Assembly (NCBI RefSeq): GCF_021555175.1
Contig: NZ_JAKGRW010000019.1
Coordinates: 62,001-126,000 of the forward strand
Direction of reading: 5' to 3'
DNA: 64,000 bases
Source: Nocardioides alcanivorans
GTDB lineage: Bacteria; Actinomycetota; Actinomycetes; Propionibacteriales; Nocardioidaceae
The translations under genes were made by a program, and so were the position numbers. Under the pieces are notes generated by a model. The model worked only from the letters and a program-made list of their open reading frames with translations. It was not told where the DNA came from and searched no databases. Below are positions 17,700 to 31,564 of the stretch, one piece after another. Positions within the stretch are counted from its first letter, which is position 1, and every line of letters begins with the position of its first letter.

Positions 17700-18547
17700 G
17701 CACGCTGATCGCCTGCACGCGCGCCGAACTGCTCCGGCTGCGGAAGTGGCCGGCAGTCTGGGTGACCCTCGGCGCCTGGCTGGCGCTGAGTCTGATGTTC
17801 GGCTACCTGTTCAACTACCTCGCCTACACCAGCGGCGACACGAGCTTCTCCAACGAAGGCAGCACCCGGGAGTCCCTGCTGGCGGAGATGATGCCGGCCA
17901 GCGTCCCGGACGTCTTCGTGCAGGGAATGCCGATGTTCGGCGGTGCCCTGATGATGGTGCTCGGCGCGATCGTCGCCGGCAACGGCTACGGCTGGGGCAC
18001 CTGGAAGACCGTCTTCACCCAGGGTCCGTCGCGTACGACGGTCGTGGGCGGGTCGATCGCGGCACTCACCCTCTTCGTGATGGGGATCCTGGTCGTCTCG
18101 TTCGGCTTCGACCTGGGCTGCTCGCTGGTGATCGCGGCCACGGAGTCGCAACCGGTGGTCTGGCCGTCACTGGGCTCGGTCGCCGCCTCGTTCGGAGCCG
18201 GATTCCTGGTGCTTCAGATGTGGACCATGGCCGGTTACCTGCTCGGCACCCTCGCTCGCGGACCGGCACTTTCGGTCGGGCTCGGTCTGGTGTGGGCGCT
18301 GGTCGTGGAGAACCTGCTGCGCGGGGTGGGCAACCTGCTGAGCCCGGTGGAGGCGATCACCTCCGTCCTCCCGGGGACGGCTGCCGGCTCGCTGGTCGGA
18401 TCGCTGATCGGGGTCGGCGGCAGCGACGGCACCCCCGGCGTGCTCGACGCGATCTCCGGCACCCGGGCCGGCTGGACCCTGCTCGCCTACGTGATCCTGC
18501 TGCCGGTCGTGGCCACCTGGTTGGTACGCCGCCGCGACGTCGCCTGA
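17696..18547 (+). CDS. ABC-2 type exporter, permease protein
   Basis: 283-aa membrane protein with about six spans: residues 22-42 (WVTLGAWLALSLMFGYLF), a span near 85-100 (GALMMVLGAIVAGNGYG), one near 120-145 (IAALTLFVMGILVVSFGF), one near 165-185, one near 190-210 and a last span before the C-terminal WLVRRRDVA. It starts on the overlapping ATGA of the ATPase gene, so the two form one transporter. The substrate is not evident. Confidence 0.9.
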   Translation: MSTLIACTRAELLRLRKWPAVWVTLGAWLALSLMFGYLFNYLAYTSGDTSFSNEGSTRESLLAEMMPASVPDVFVQGMPMFGGALMMVLGAIVAGNGYGWGTWKTVFTQGPSRTTVVGGSIAALTLFVMGILVVSFGFDLGCSLVIAATESQPVVWPSLGSVAASFGAGFLVLQMWTMAGYLLGTLARGPALSVGLGLVWALVVENLLRGVGNLLSPVEAITSVLPGTAAGSLVGSLIGVGGSDGTPGVLDAISGTRAGWTLLAYVILLPVVATWLVRRRDVA

Positions 18548-18566
18548 ACCGCACGGGCCAGGGGCA

Positions 18567-20200
<1,634 letters not shown>

Positions 20201-20206
20201 TCCGCC

Positions 20207-21195
20207 TCAGCGTGGGCGCAGTGACCTGATCAGCACCACGAGGGCGATCACGCCCACACCGGTGCCGACCAGCCACGGCCAGCGTTCCGGTTCATCGCCG
20301 ACGGACGTCCCCTCGGGGGCGTCCGTCGTCGTTCCGGCACCCTCGTCGGATGCGGAGGCGTCATCCTCCGCATCGGCCGAGCCCGCGAGAGCGGCAGCCA
20401 GCTCGTCCGGCAGCAGGATCCTCAGCACGTCGGAGTCGACGCCTTCCGAACTCACGAAGATCTCGCCGGTCGGGTCGACGGCCAGCCCTTCACCCTGCTG
20501 CTGAGCCGGCAGGATCATCCGCCCGGCCTCCTCGAAGCCGGGCGCCGCGAGCGCCACCAACTGCCCGTAGTTGCGCACCAACAGTCGGGTCCCGTCCGGG
20601 GTCCACGCCGCGTCGGTGACCAGTCCCGGGGCCTCGGCCACGGCTTCCAGCTCATTGGGCCCCTCCGCGTCGAGGTGCTTCGGCGCTCGATAGACGGTGC
20701 CTCCGAACACCCCCTTGCTGACCAGGTGCAGCCGCCCGGTGCCGGGATCGACCGCGAGCGCCTCGGCATCACGCGGTCCGTCGGGATACACGAACTCGTA
20801 GGCCTCGCCGATGACACTCCGGTCTCCGCGGCCGAACGGCACTCGGGTCACCGTGATCGAGTCACGACTCCCCGGTTGTCGCCGATGTCGCCGACCCACA
20901 CCTCGTCGGGACCGGCCGGTGCGAGTGCCTCGATGTCGCGGGCCTGGCCCGCCCACCTCGTCACCCCCACCGTCTTCCCGGTGCCGCGGTCGACGGTGAA
21001 GATCCGGGCCGAGTCACCGGAGTCGTTGACCGTCACGGCCAGGTCGTCGGTCATGACCAGGCCGCTGGACTCCACGATCTCCGGGTCACGGAAGGTGAAC
21101 TCGACCTCGGAATCAGGGGCGGTCGGCCCGGCGAGGAGCGCGATCGCCAACGGCACCGTCAGCAGTGCTGCACCGACTGCCACCTCACACCTCAT
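20207..21195 (-). CDS. Secreted, membrane-anchored beta-propeller-like protein (one frameshift in this sequence)
   Basis: Not assigned to a named family. The N-terminal signal sequence is VAVGAALLTVPLAIALLAG. Repeated propeller-like blades include SSGLVMTDDLAVTVNDSGDS, VWVGDIGDN, AEALAVDPGTGRLHLVSKG and QGEGLAVDPTGEIFVSSEG. An acidic/Thr linker and one C-terminal membrane span (WLVGTGVGVIALVVLI) end in RSLRPR, so the protein is tethered outside the cell. A G4 run (plus-strand cccc 20870-20873) needs a fifth G to join both halves; restored length is 329 aa. ATG 21195 overlaps the end of the methyltransferase gene by 11 bases. Confidence 0.75.
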
Positions 21196-22402
21196 CGAGC
21201 AGCACGGCCAGGTGCGGCCGGATCGCCCACGCCTCCACCAGCTCGGAGTATTCCTTCCGGGCGCCGCCGCCGGTGACCTTCTTACCCGTCCGTACGGATC
21301 GGAGCATCGTGTTGCGGGGCGTGTGCTGGCTCTCGACGAACTCCACGACGTCGACACGGTAGCCGTGCAGGCGCAGCAGCGCCGCGCGCAGCGCGTCCGT
21401 CAGGGTGTCGGCGAAGCGCTCTCGCAAGATGCCGTGTCGCGTCACCATCGCGTAGGGCGACGGCGTGGGGGTACGACGCATCTGCGCGGCGATGTCGTGG
21501 TGGCAGCAGGGGGCGGCCAGCACCAGCGAAGCCTCCCAGTCGACCGCCCGGGCGAGTGCGTCGTCGGTCGCGGTGTCGCAGGCGTGGAGCGCCAACACGA
21601 CCTCCGGCGTACGTTCGAGGACGACGTCGCCGATGCCACCGACGACGAAGTCGGTCTGCTCGGAGATGCCCAGTCCCGCCGCCACGTCACTGTTGTGGCG
21701 GGCCGACTGCTCCTTCACGTCGACGCCTGTGAGATGCACCGGCAGTTCCCGCACGTGGGAGAGGAAGCGGTGCGCGGCGAAGGTCAGGTAGGCATTGCCA
21801 CAGCCGAGGTCGACCACCCGCAGCGGGTCGCCAGCGGTCGGCTTGCGGAGATGCCCCGACTTGATGGCGTCGGTGATGCCGGTGTCGAGCAGCCGGAGGA
21901 ACTCCTCGACCTGGCGATACTTCGCTTGCCGGGTCGGTTTGATCCGGCCGTCCTTGTCGGAGATCCCCAGCGCCACCAAGACGGGGTCGTCCTCGGGGAG
22001 CAACCGCTGCTTGGCCATGTCGTGCTCGCGCGTCGGCTCGACCTGCTCCTCGCGCGCAGCGGTGTGGAGGAAGGCCTCCTGCTTGCGCGTCACCTTGACC
22101 TGGTGCTGCTCGGTGGTGGTCTCGACGTGCCAGTTGGCGAACGGCTCGTCGAGCAGGTCGTCGACGGCGTCGCGGGCCTCGTCGCCGATCGGGTGATTGC
22201 TGGTGAAGGCCTGCGTGTCGTCGTACGCCGTCACCTGCAGGCTGCGGCCACCCTTGAGGTCGACCCAACGCAACTCCACCCGTCGCCACTTCGTCTGCTG
22301 GCCGCGGATCCGCCCGGAGCCCACCGCGCGCACGAGCACGGTGTCGTCGAGGATCAGGCTGCGCATCCGGGAGAGGACCCGCAGGACCGGCTCGGCAGCC
22401 AT
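21185..22402 (-). CDS. Class I SAM-dependent methyltransferase
   Basis: 405 aa. The C-terminal half has the SAM-binding motif I VVDLGCGNAYLTFAAHRFL, then VHLTGVDVKEQSARH, VLALHACDTATDDALA and APCCHHDIAAQM, a set typical of the Methyltransf_32 (GSTCD-like) group, some of which act on RNA. The N-terminal 170 residues are a charged domain of unknown function. The substrate is unknown. Its ATG overlaps the stop of the 27-aa membrane peptide gene upstream by one base (TGATG), and its end overlaps the propeller protein start, so the three form one unit. Confidence 0.85.
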   Translation of the reverse strand: MAAEPVLRVLSRMRSLILDDTVLVRAVGSGRIRGQQTKWRRVELRWVDLKGGRSLQVTAYDDTQAFTSNHPIGDEARDAVDDLLDEPFANWHVETTTEQHQVKVTRKQEAFLHTAAREEQVEPTREHDMAKQRLLPEDDPVLVALGISDKDGRIKPTRQAKYRQVEEFLRLLDTGITDAIKSGHLRKPTAGDPLRVVDLGCGNAYLTFAAHRFLSHVRELPVHLTGVDVKEQSARHNSDVAAGLGISEQTDFVVGGIGDVVLERTPEVVLALHACDTATDDALARAVDWEASLVLAAPCCHHDIAAQMRRTPTPSPYAMVTRHGILRERFADTLTDALRAALLRLHGYRVDVVEFVESQHTPRNTMLRSVRTGKKVTGGGARKEYSELVEAWAIRPHLAVLLDEV

Positions 22403-22485
22403 CAGAGCACCGCGGCGATGATGACGACGATGAGCAGGGCGGCCAACGCCAACGGGATGACCAGACGGCGGTGACGGGGATTCAT
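22402..22485 (-). CDS. Very small membrane protein (27 aa)
   Basis: ATG at 22485 opens a 27-codon frame: MNPRHRRLVIPLALAALLIV followed by VIIAAVL and TGA, a basic N-terminus plus a single hydrophobic helix. Support for translation: a leaderless -10 (TAGTCT) lies seven bases upstream, and the stop overlaps the methyltransferase start (TGATG), so it leads that operon. Function unknown; it may serve as a leader for translational coupling. Confidence 0.6.
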   Translation of the reverse strand: MNPRHRRLVIPLALAALLIVVIIAAVL

Positions 22486-22495
22486 GCCCGTCAGA

Positions 22496-23383
22496 CTACC
22501 GGCGCGTCAGCGCGTGCCGGACCACGTCGAGCACCGGCACCGCACCCGAGGTGATGTCGGCCACCGACACCCACTCCACCCGGTCGGTGGTGCCGCCCAC
22601 CTCGACCACGTGCGGCTCGGCGTCGGCGGCGATGCTGCCCTCGAAGACGAGGTGGATGCCGTGGAAGTCCTCCTGGCGACCGCTCGGCGCGGTGCCCTCG
22701 AAGTGCACGTCGTGCACGGTGAGCAACCTGCCCACCTCGACCGGCGTCCCGCACTCCTCCGCGAACTCCCGCACGAGCGCGTCGGCAGGGGTCTCGCCGT
22801 GTTCCACTCCGCCCCCGGGCAACGTCCAGCTCCCGCTGTGGTGGCCCCGCGCGGAGATGCGGGTCAACAGCACCCGATCGTCACGACGTACGAGGGCGTA
22901 GGCGGCGAGCCGCTGCATCCGACGCCGGACGTGGTCGGCCAACGCGTCGTGGACGAGCGCGGTCGCCGGGACCGTGCCGTCGAGCACCGCCGACAAGGGG
23001 TGCCACGCCGCCTCCACGGTCGAGCCGTCGACCTCGACGACCCGCGGCTCGGGTGCGTCCTTGGGGACCCACCCTTCGTAGACGATGCGCAGCGCATGGT
23101 AGTCGGAACGGCCGCCTCGCCCCGGCTCCGCGGGACCGGCCTTGGGGTTGTGCATGGAGTAGACGCGGGCCTCGTCGCCGATCTCCGCCTCGAGACCGGT
23201 CTCCTCCTCGATCTCACGCAGTACCGCGGTCCGTGGGTCCTCGCCGTGGTCGAGGCCGCCGCCGGGCAGTGTCCACAACGGCGAGCGGGAGATGCGTGGT
23301 GCCAGTCGGGACAGCAGGATCTCGTCGTCGCGGATGATGACGGCGTACGCCGCCACCCGCTGTCGTTTCGGAACCCTGGCCAC
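22496..23383 (-). CDS. Tandem Nudix hydrolase
   Basis: 295 aa with two complete Nudix folds. Box 1 (about residues 43-65) is GLDHGEDPRTAVLREIEEET followed by GL and matches Gx5Ex7REUxEExGU fully. Box 2 (about 191-213) is GVEHGETPADALVREFAEEC followed by GT, where the final hydrophobic residue is Thr. Each half is preceded by an AAYAVIIRDD or AAYALVRRDD strand, showing an internal duplication. It hydrolyses nucleoside diphosphate-linked compounds; the substrate is unknown. GTG 23383 is leaderless (TAGGAT, six bases). Confidence 0.9.
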   Translation of the reverse strand: MARVPKRQRVAAYAVIIRDDEILLSRLAPRISRSPLWTLPGGGLDHGEDPRTAVLREIEEETGLEAEIGDEARVYSMHNPKAGPAEPGRGGRSDYHALRIVYEGWVPKDAPEPRVVEVDGSTVEAAWHPLSAVLDGTVPATALVHDALADHVRRRMQRLAAYALVRRDDRVLLTRISARGHHSGSWTLPGGGVEHGETPADALVREFAEECGTPVEVGRLLTVHDVHFEGTAPSGRQEDFHGIHLVFEGSIAADAEPHVVEVGGTTDRVEWVSVADITSGAVPVLDVVRHALTRR

Positions 23384-23392
23384 ACGTCGATC

Positions 23393-25231
23393 CTAGTGGG
23401 CTCCGGATGCGACTTGTGGGGCTGGTGGGACCGGCAGGTCGGGGATGCGGGCCTCCACCTCGAACCCACCGCCCTGATCCTCCCGCAGCGGCCCGGCACG
23501 GAAGACGCCGCCGCACGCGTTCACCGACTCCGCCAAGCCGCGCAGACCGAACCCCGTGCCGACACCCGAACCGACGTCGACCGTCCCGTGATTGCGCACA
23601 CGCACCACCAGGTCGTCGCCGTCGTGTTCCAGATCGACCCGGACCCTGGCGCCCGGGGCATGCTTGAGCACGTTGGTGAGCGCCTCGTTGACCACCCGCC
23701 AGGCGGTCTCGGCGCCGGCCGGGTCCCGTGCCTCGTCCACGAGGCGGGCCGTGACCAGAGCACCACCGCTGCGGGCGCGCTCACACAGGACCTCCAACTC
23801 CGGCCGCAGACTTCCGGCGGCCGCCTGCAGGCTCCGTTCCAGCGCGGTGACTCCGTCGAGTGCTTCCTCCCCGACGCTCACCACGGTGGCCAGAGCCCGT
23901 CGTGCCGTCTCCGGGTCACGCACGCAGGTGGCCTCGGCCGCGGTGGCCTGCATCAACATCACCCCGACCGCGTGGCTGGCGGCGTCGTGCAGGTCCCGGG
24001 CCACCGCTATCCGCTCCTCGGCGACTGCGGCCTCGACGGCGGTCCGCAGAAGGCGTTCGTACGCCTCCGCCCGTCGCCGCACCATCACCTGCTTCTCGTC
24101 GAGGGCCTGCCGCCCACGGGCACCCAGACCCGCCAGAACCACCACGGCAACGAACACCACCGCATTGCTCCCGCCCTGCGGTATCGCCGCCACCACCCCG
24201 CCGAGGACGAGCAAGCCCAGGGCGCCGGCGGCCGCACCTGCCGGCGCAAGCGCTGCGCGCCATGCCGACAACCAGACCGCGAGCGCGGCCGTCGGGCCGA
24301 CCACGAGCCCGACGCCCGCAACGCCTTGCAGGACCAGTGCGACCGCCGCCACGCCACAGGCCACCACCGGCGTCCTCCGGGCCACGGCCAGGGAAGCCCC
24401 CACCAGCAACAGGCCAAGCGGCAGCGGGGCGGAACCCGCTTGGAACAACCACTCCGCGAAAGCGAGCAGCACGACCCCCGCAGCGATGAGGACGTCGTGT
24501 CGGCGGCGGGCTGCCCACGGCACCGGCCGCGCCGGGCCGGACTCTGCCGCGGACGCCGGGGAACGCAGCATGTCCAACAGGCTCCGAAGCTCCGTCACCG
24601 CCGCTGTGCCGCGGCGACGCACCCGGCCGACCGACTGCGGGTCCAGCAGCACCAGGGCCTCCTGGGCGAACTCCCGCATCTCGCGGGTCGCCGTCGCGAG
24701 CAGCGCCGCCGCCCTCCTCGCCGACCGCTGGCGCTCAGCAGCGACGATCCGGCGTGCCCGGACCGCTACCTCCTCCGCCTCAAGACGCTCCAGCTCATCC
24801 TCGGCCTCACGGACCAGTTCCGTCCGCCTGCTCAGTTCGCCTCCGAGTGCGAAGACAGCCGCGAAGAGAGCCAGCCCCGCCACCTGGCGCGGCGGTCTCA
24901 GGTCGGTGCTCACGATGATCGCCCAGGCGAGGAGCAGCGGCAGCAGCGCTTGGGGCAACCGCGCTCGCCGCCCCACCAAGAACATCGCGCCCAGGCCGGC
25001 GACCATCCCGGAGGCGTTGTCGTGCGGCGCCCCAAGGAGGAGGCCGATTCCCTGACCTGCTCCGATCAACAGCGCACCAGCGATCGGCGCCACCCGCATC
25101 AGGAGGGCACCGGCAGCGAAGAACGCCGGCACGACGAACACGACCGGCGTCTGCGGCGCCAGGAGCAGAGCCGCCCACGCAGCGCCGGCGATCGCAAGCC
25201 ACGACGTACCACGGGTTCCGGCCCTGCGCAT
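23393..25231 (-). CDS. Orphan sensor kinase with a degenerate first half and an active HisKA_3/HATPase second half
   Basis: 612 aa from ATG 25231 (leaderless TAGCAT, seven bases; an in-frame GTG or ATG further out is possible). The first half has several membrane spans and a helical segment (about 150-225) like a HisKA_3 domain but reading RRIVAAERQRSARRAAALL, with no DLHD phospho-acceptor and no ATPase. The second half repeats membrane spans (about 245-375) and then has a proper HisKA_3 (AVARDLHDAASHAVGVMLMQ, near 410) and HATPase_c (WRVVNEALTNVLKHA, GTGFGLRGLAESV). No response regulator is adjacent. Confidence 0.85.
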   Translation of the reverse strand: MRRAGTRGTSWLAIAGAAWAALLLAPQTPVVFVVPAFFAAGALLMRVAPIAGALLIGAGQGIGLLLGAPHDNASGMVAGLGAMFLVGRRARLPQALLPLLLAWAIIVSTDLRPPRQVAGLALFAAVFALGGELSRRTELVREAEDELERLEAEEVAVRARRIVAAERQRSARRAAALLATATREMREFAQEALVLLDPQSVGRVRRRGTAAVTELRSLLDMLRSPASAAESGPARPVPWAARRRHDVLIAAGVVLLAFAEWLFQAGSAPLPLGLLLVGASLAVARRTPVVACGVAAVALVLQGVAGVGLVVGPTAALAVWLSAWRAALAPAGAAAGALGLLVLGGVVAAIPQGGSNAVVFVAVVVLAGLGARGRQALDEKQVMVRRRAEAYERLLRTAVEAAVAEERIAVARDLHDAASHAVGVMLMQATAAEATCVRDPETARRALATVVSVGEEALDGVTALERSLQAAAGSLRPELEVLCERARSGGALVTARLVDEARDPAGAETAWRVVNEALTNVLKHAPGARVRVDLEHDGDDLVVRVRNHGTVDVGSGVGTGFGLRGLAESVNACGGVFRAGPLREDQGGGFEVEARIPDLPVPPAPQVASGAH

Positions 25232-25318
25232 GGGGTCGATGCTAGGGCTTGTCGACGGCATCCGGGCCCGATCCGAGGCCCCTTGGGATGAGCACCCAGC
25301 GCGCTACGGTGGGCTGAC

Positions 25319-26398
25319 ATGGCTCGAGATCCCTGGTTGGACAACGCGAAATTCGCGCTCGTCACGCTCGTCGTCTTCGGGCACATCCTGGGACTGGTGC
25401 TCGTCGATGAGCGCAACGTGCAGGTCTACACGTGGATCTACTTCTTCCACATGCCGGCGTTCGTGCTGATCTCCGGCTACCTGTCGCGGAGCTTCCGATC
25501 GGACCGGGACCACCTGATCTCACTCGCCTCCACGCTGCTGCTTCCCTACCTGATCTTCGACGCGGCGATGTACCAGTGGCGTGAGCACCTGGGTCAGGCA
25601 CAGACCGGCGCCGTCTGGCTCGAACCGCACTACGCGATGTGGTACCTCATCGTGCTCGCGATGTGGCGTCTGGCCACTCCGCTGCTGCGCAAACACTGGC
25701 TGGTGATCCCGCTGTCGGTGCCGTTGAGCCTGTGGGCCGGCACTCTCGACTTCACCCTGCTCGGCATCCCCAAGGCATTCGCGATGCTCCCCTTCTTCGT
25801 GATCGGCCTGCACGCGCGGAGCAGTTGGTTGGCCCACCTCACCACGTGGTGGGTGCGGATCCCGGCGGTCGGTGCGCTGGTGTGGCTGTGGCACTCCGCT
25901 GCCGACATCCAGGACTGGGCACGCGTCGCCTTCCTGTGGTGGGACCGCAGCTATGAGGTGCTGGGCTACGGGGCCGAGGAGTCCTACGAGATCCGGGCGC
26001 GTCTGCTCGCCATGAGCTTGGTGGGGGCGTTGGCCGCCCTCGCCTTGGTCCCGCGCCGGACCACCTTCTTCACCGGCCTCGGCTCCGCCTCTCTCGTGGT
26101 CTACCTCGGCCACGCCTTCGCAGTGCGGTGGGCACAGAGCGCGGAACTCTTCGACTGGGCTCCCGACCACCCCACTGCCGCCCTGTGGACTGCCGCCGGG
26201 GCAGCTGTGGCACTGGCCCTGTCCCTGGCCTGCCCGCCGGTCTCACGGCGCCTGGTCTGGGTGGTCGACCCGATCGGTTCCATCCGGCGGCACCGGAGCA
26301 GGCAAGTGGTGTCGCCGGAGGCGCCACGGGCGGAGTCGCTGAGGGATGAGCCCGAGACGGATCGCCCGGTGCCCGGACCGTCCGATCCCATCCGTTAG
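25319..26398 (+). CDS. Acyltransferase-3 family membrane protein (copy 1)
   Basis: 359-aa integral membrane protein of the acyltransferase 3 (OafA-like) family, which acylates surface carbohydrates or lipids. It starts RDPWLDNAKFALVTLVVFGH, with the family His in the first span, followed by FHMPAFVLISGYLSRSF and about nine further spans; a charged 45-residue C-terminal tail lies in the cytoplasm. TACGGT eight bases before ATG 25319 fits a leaderless start. It is a paralogue of the next gene, with the stop nine bases before it. Confidence 0.85.
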   Translation: MARDPWLDNAKFALVTLVVFGHILGLVLVDERNVQVYTWIYFFHMPAFVLISGYLSRSFRSDRDHLISLASTLLLPYLIFDAAMYQWREHLGQAQTGAVWLEPHYAMWYLIVLAMWRLATPLLRKHWLVIPLSVPLSLWAGTLDFTLLGIPKAFAMLPFFVIGLHARSSWLAHLTTWWVRIPAVGALVWLWHSAADIQDWARVAFLWWDRSYEVLGYGAEESYEIRARLLAMSLVGALAALALVPRRTTFFTGLGSASLVVYLGHAFAVRWAQSAELFDWAPDHPTAALWTAAGAAVALALSLACPPVSRRLVWVVDPIGSIRRHRSRQVVSPEAPRAESLRDEPETDRPVPGPSDPIR

Positions 26399-26407
26399 CG
26401 TGCTCCG

Positions 26408-27466
26408 GTGCGGGATCCATGGCTCGACAATGTGAAGTATGTGCTCGTGACCTTCGTGGTCATGGGCCACGCCCTCCCCCTGGCGCACCTCGACACCACC
26501 TTGGATGCCCAGCTCTACGACTTCATCTACTCCTGGCACATCCCGGCCTTCGTGCTGATCACCGGCTACTTCTCCCGTGGCTTCCGCTGGTCACGACGGC
26601 ATCTGAGCGCGCTCGTCACCGGCCTGCTGATCCCCTACCTGATCTTCGAGTCGGTGATGCGCCAGGCCAACATCCACTGGAGCGACCAGCAGGTGCAGGG
26701 TCCCTACCTGCTCAATCCCGGCTGGCCGATGTGGTACCTCGTCGCCACCATGCTCTGGCGCTTGGCCAGCCCCGTGCTCCGGAAGCACTGGCTGATGCTG
26801 CCGGCGAGCATCGTCGCAAGCCTCGGTTTCGGCATGATCGATGCCGATTGGACCGACTGGTTCGACCTCTCGCGGGTCGTCGGGCTGCTGCCCTTCTTCG
26901 TCTTCGGGCTGCTGGTCAAGCCGGAGCACCTCGCCCTGCTCAAGCGGCCTTGGGCGCCAGCGGTGGGTGTCGTCGTACTGCTGCTGACCTGGACTCTCGC
27001 CGGCCGCACCGATGACTGGATCAGCACCCGCTGGCTCTGGTATGCCTTCCCCTACTCGATGCTGCGCGCCGACGGGGTCCAGGTCGACAACCTGACCGGC
27101 GCGATGCTCCGTCTCGGCGTCATGGCCGTCGGCTTCGTCGCCGCGCTTGCCGTCCTCTCGCTGGTGCCACGCAAACAGCACTGGTTCACCCCGCTCGGTG
27201 CGGCGACCCTCGTGGTCTACCTCTTCCACGGCTTCGTGATCCGCGTTGCTTGGGCGCTCGACTTCCCGCAGTGGGCCCAGTCCCAGGGCGGCTGGGTCCT
27301 CGCCTTGGTGCTCCTCGCCGCCATCGGCGTCTCCACGGTCCTCGCCGCTCCCCCCATCGCCTCCCGCCTCAGCTGGCTCATCGACCCCGTCACCGAGCTA
27401 CGCCGCCGCAGGGAGCGCCGTACCCGCAACGCCGAGCCGCCCTCCGCCGCCTCCCTCCGGGGATAG
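26408..27466 (+). CDS. Acyltransferase-3 family membrane protein (copy 2)
   Basis: 352-aa paralogue of the preceding protein (RDPWLDNVKYVLVTFVVMGH, WHIPAFVLITGYFSRGF, LLIPYLIFESVMRQ, TLVVYLFHGFVIRV). Both keep the first-span His and the FSRGF/LSRSF motif. GTG 26408 has its own leaderless -10 (TAGCGT, six bases) inside the end of copy 1, so it can be expressed separately. It is followed by a 135-bp gap ending in the shared terminator with rpoC. Confidence 0.85.
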   Translation: MRDPWLDNVKYVLVTFVVMGHALPLAHLDTTLDAQLYDFIYSWHIPAFVLITGYFSRGFRWSRRHLSALVTGLLIPYLIFESVMRQANIHWSDQQVQGPYLLNPGWPMWYLVATMLWRLASPVLRKHWLMLPASIVASLGFGMIDADWTDWFDLSRVVGLLPFFVFGLLVKPEHLALLKRPWAPAVGVVVLLLTWTLAGRTDDWISTRWLWYAFPYSMLRADGVQVDNLTGAMLRLGVMAVGFVAALAVLSLVPRKQHWFTPLGAATLVVYLFHGFVIRVAWALDFPQWAQSQGGWVLALVLLAAIGVSTVLAAPPIASRLSWLIDPVTELRRRRERRTRNAEPPSAASLRG

Positions 27467-27547
27467 TCCCGGACGAATTTGTCGTTGCCGGGCAGGTTTT
27501 CCTACAAGTTCGTCAGGGACTACCGGGATTTGGCCCGGCAAATGGGG

Positions 27548-27581
27548 CCGGCCCCGACCTCCGGGAGGAGGTCGGGGCCGG
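27548..27581. terminator. Bidirectional terminator between acyltransferase and rpoC
   Basis: Perfect 15-bp stem CCGGCCCCGACCTCC / GGAGGTCGGGGCCGG with a GGGA tetraloop, 21 bases past the rpoC stop and 82 bases past the acyltransferase stop. A second, weaker hairpin (GACGAATTTG / CAAGTTCGTC) precedes it at about 27472-27514. Confidence 0.85.
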
Positions 27582-27602
27582 GATCCGACTGGGTGGCTCA
27601 GA

Positions 27603-31427
<3,825 letters not shown>

Positions 31428-31479
31428 GTTGGCTGATGTCCTTCGTTAGTTCTGGAATGAAAGATCTGTGTGGACTGAG

Positions 31480-31561
31480 TCTCGACAGGCTCGACCACCG
31501 GAGCGGTAGCGACCACCGGAGCGGTGACGACCACCGGAGCCGGTGATCGAGCCTGTCGAGA
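31480..31561. repeat. Inverted repeat element in the rpoB-rpoC gap
   Basis: Arms at 31480-31501 and 31540-31561 are 22 bp, complementary at 21 positions (core TCTCGACAGGCTCGA and its inverse), and enclose two near-copies of AGCGGTnnCGACCACCGG. It is an inverted pair of the same element as at 14832-14867. It begins three bases after the rpoB stop and would form a long hairpin in the rpoB-rpoC messenger. The rpoC ribosome site lies outside it. Confidence 0.85.
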
Positions 31562-31564
31562 TCA

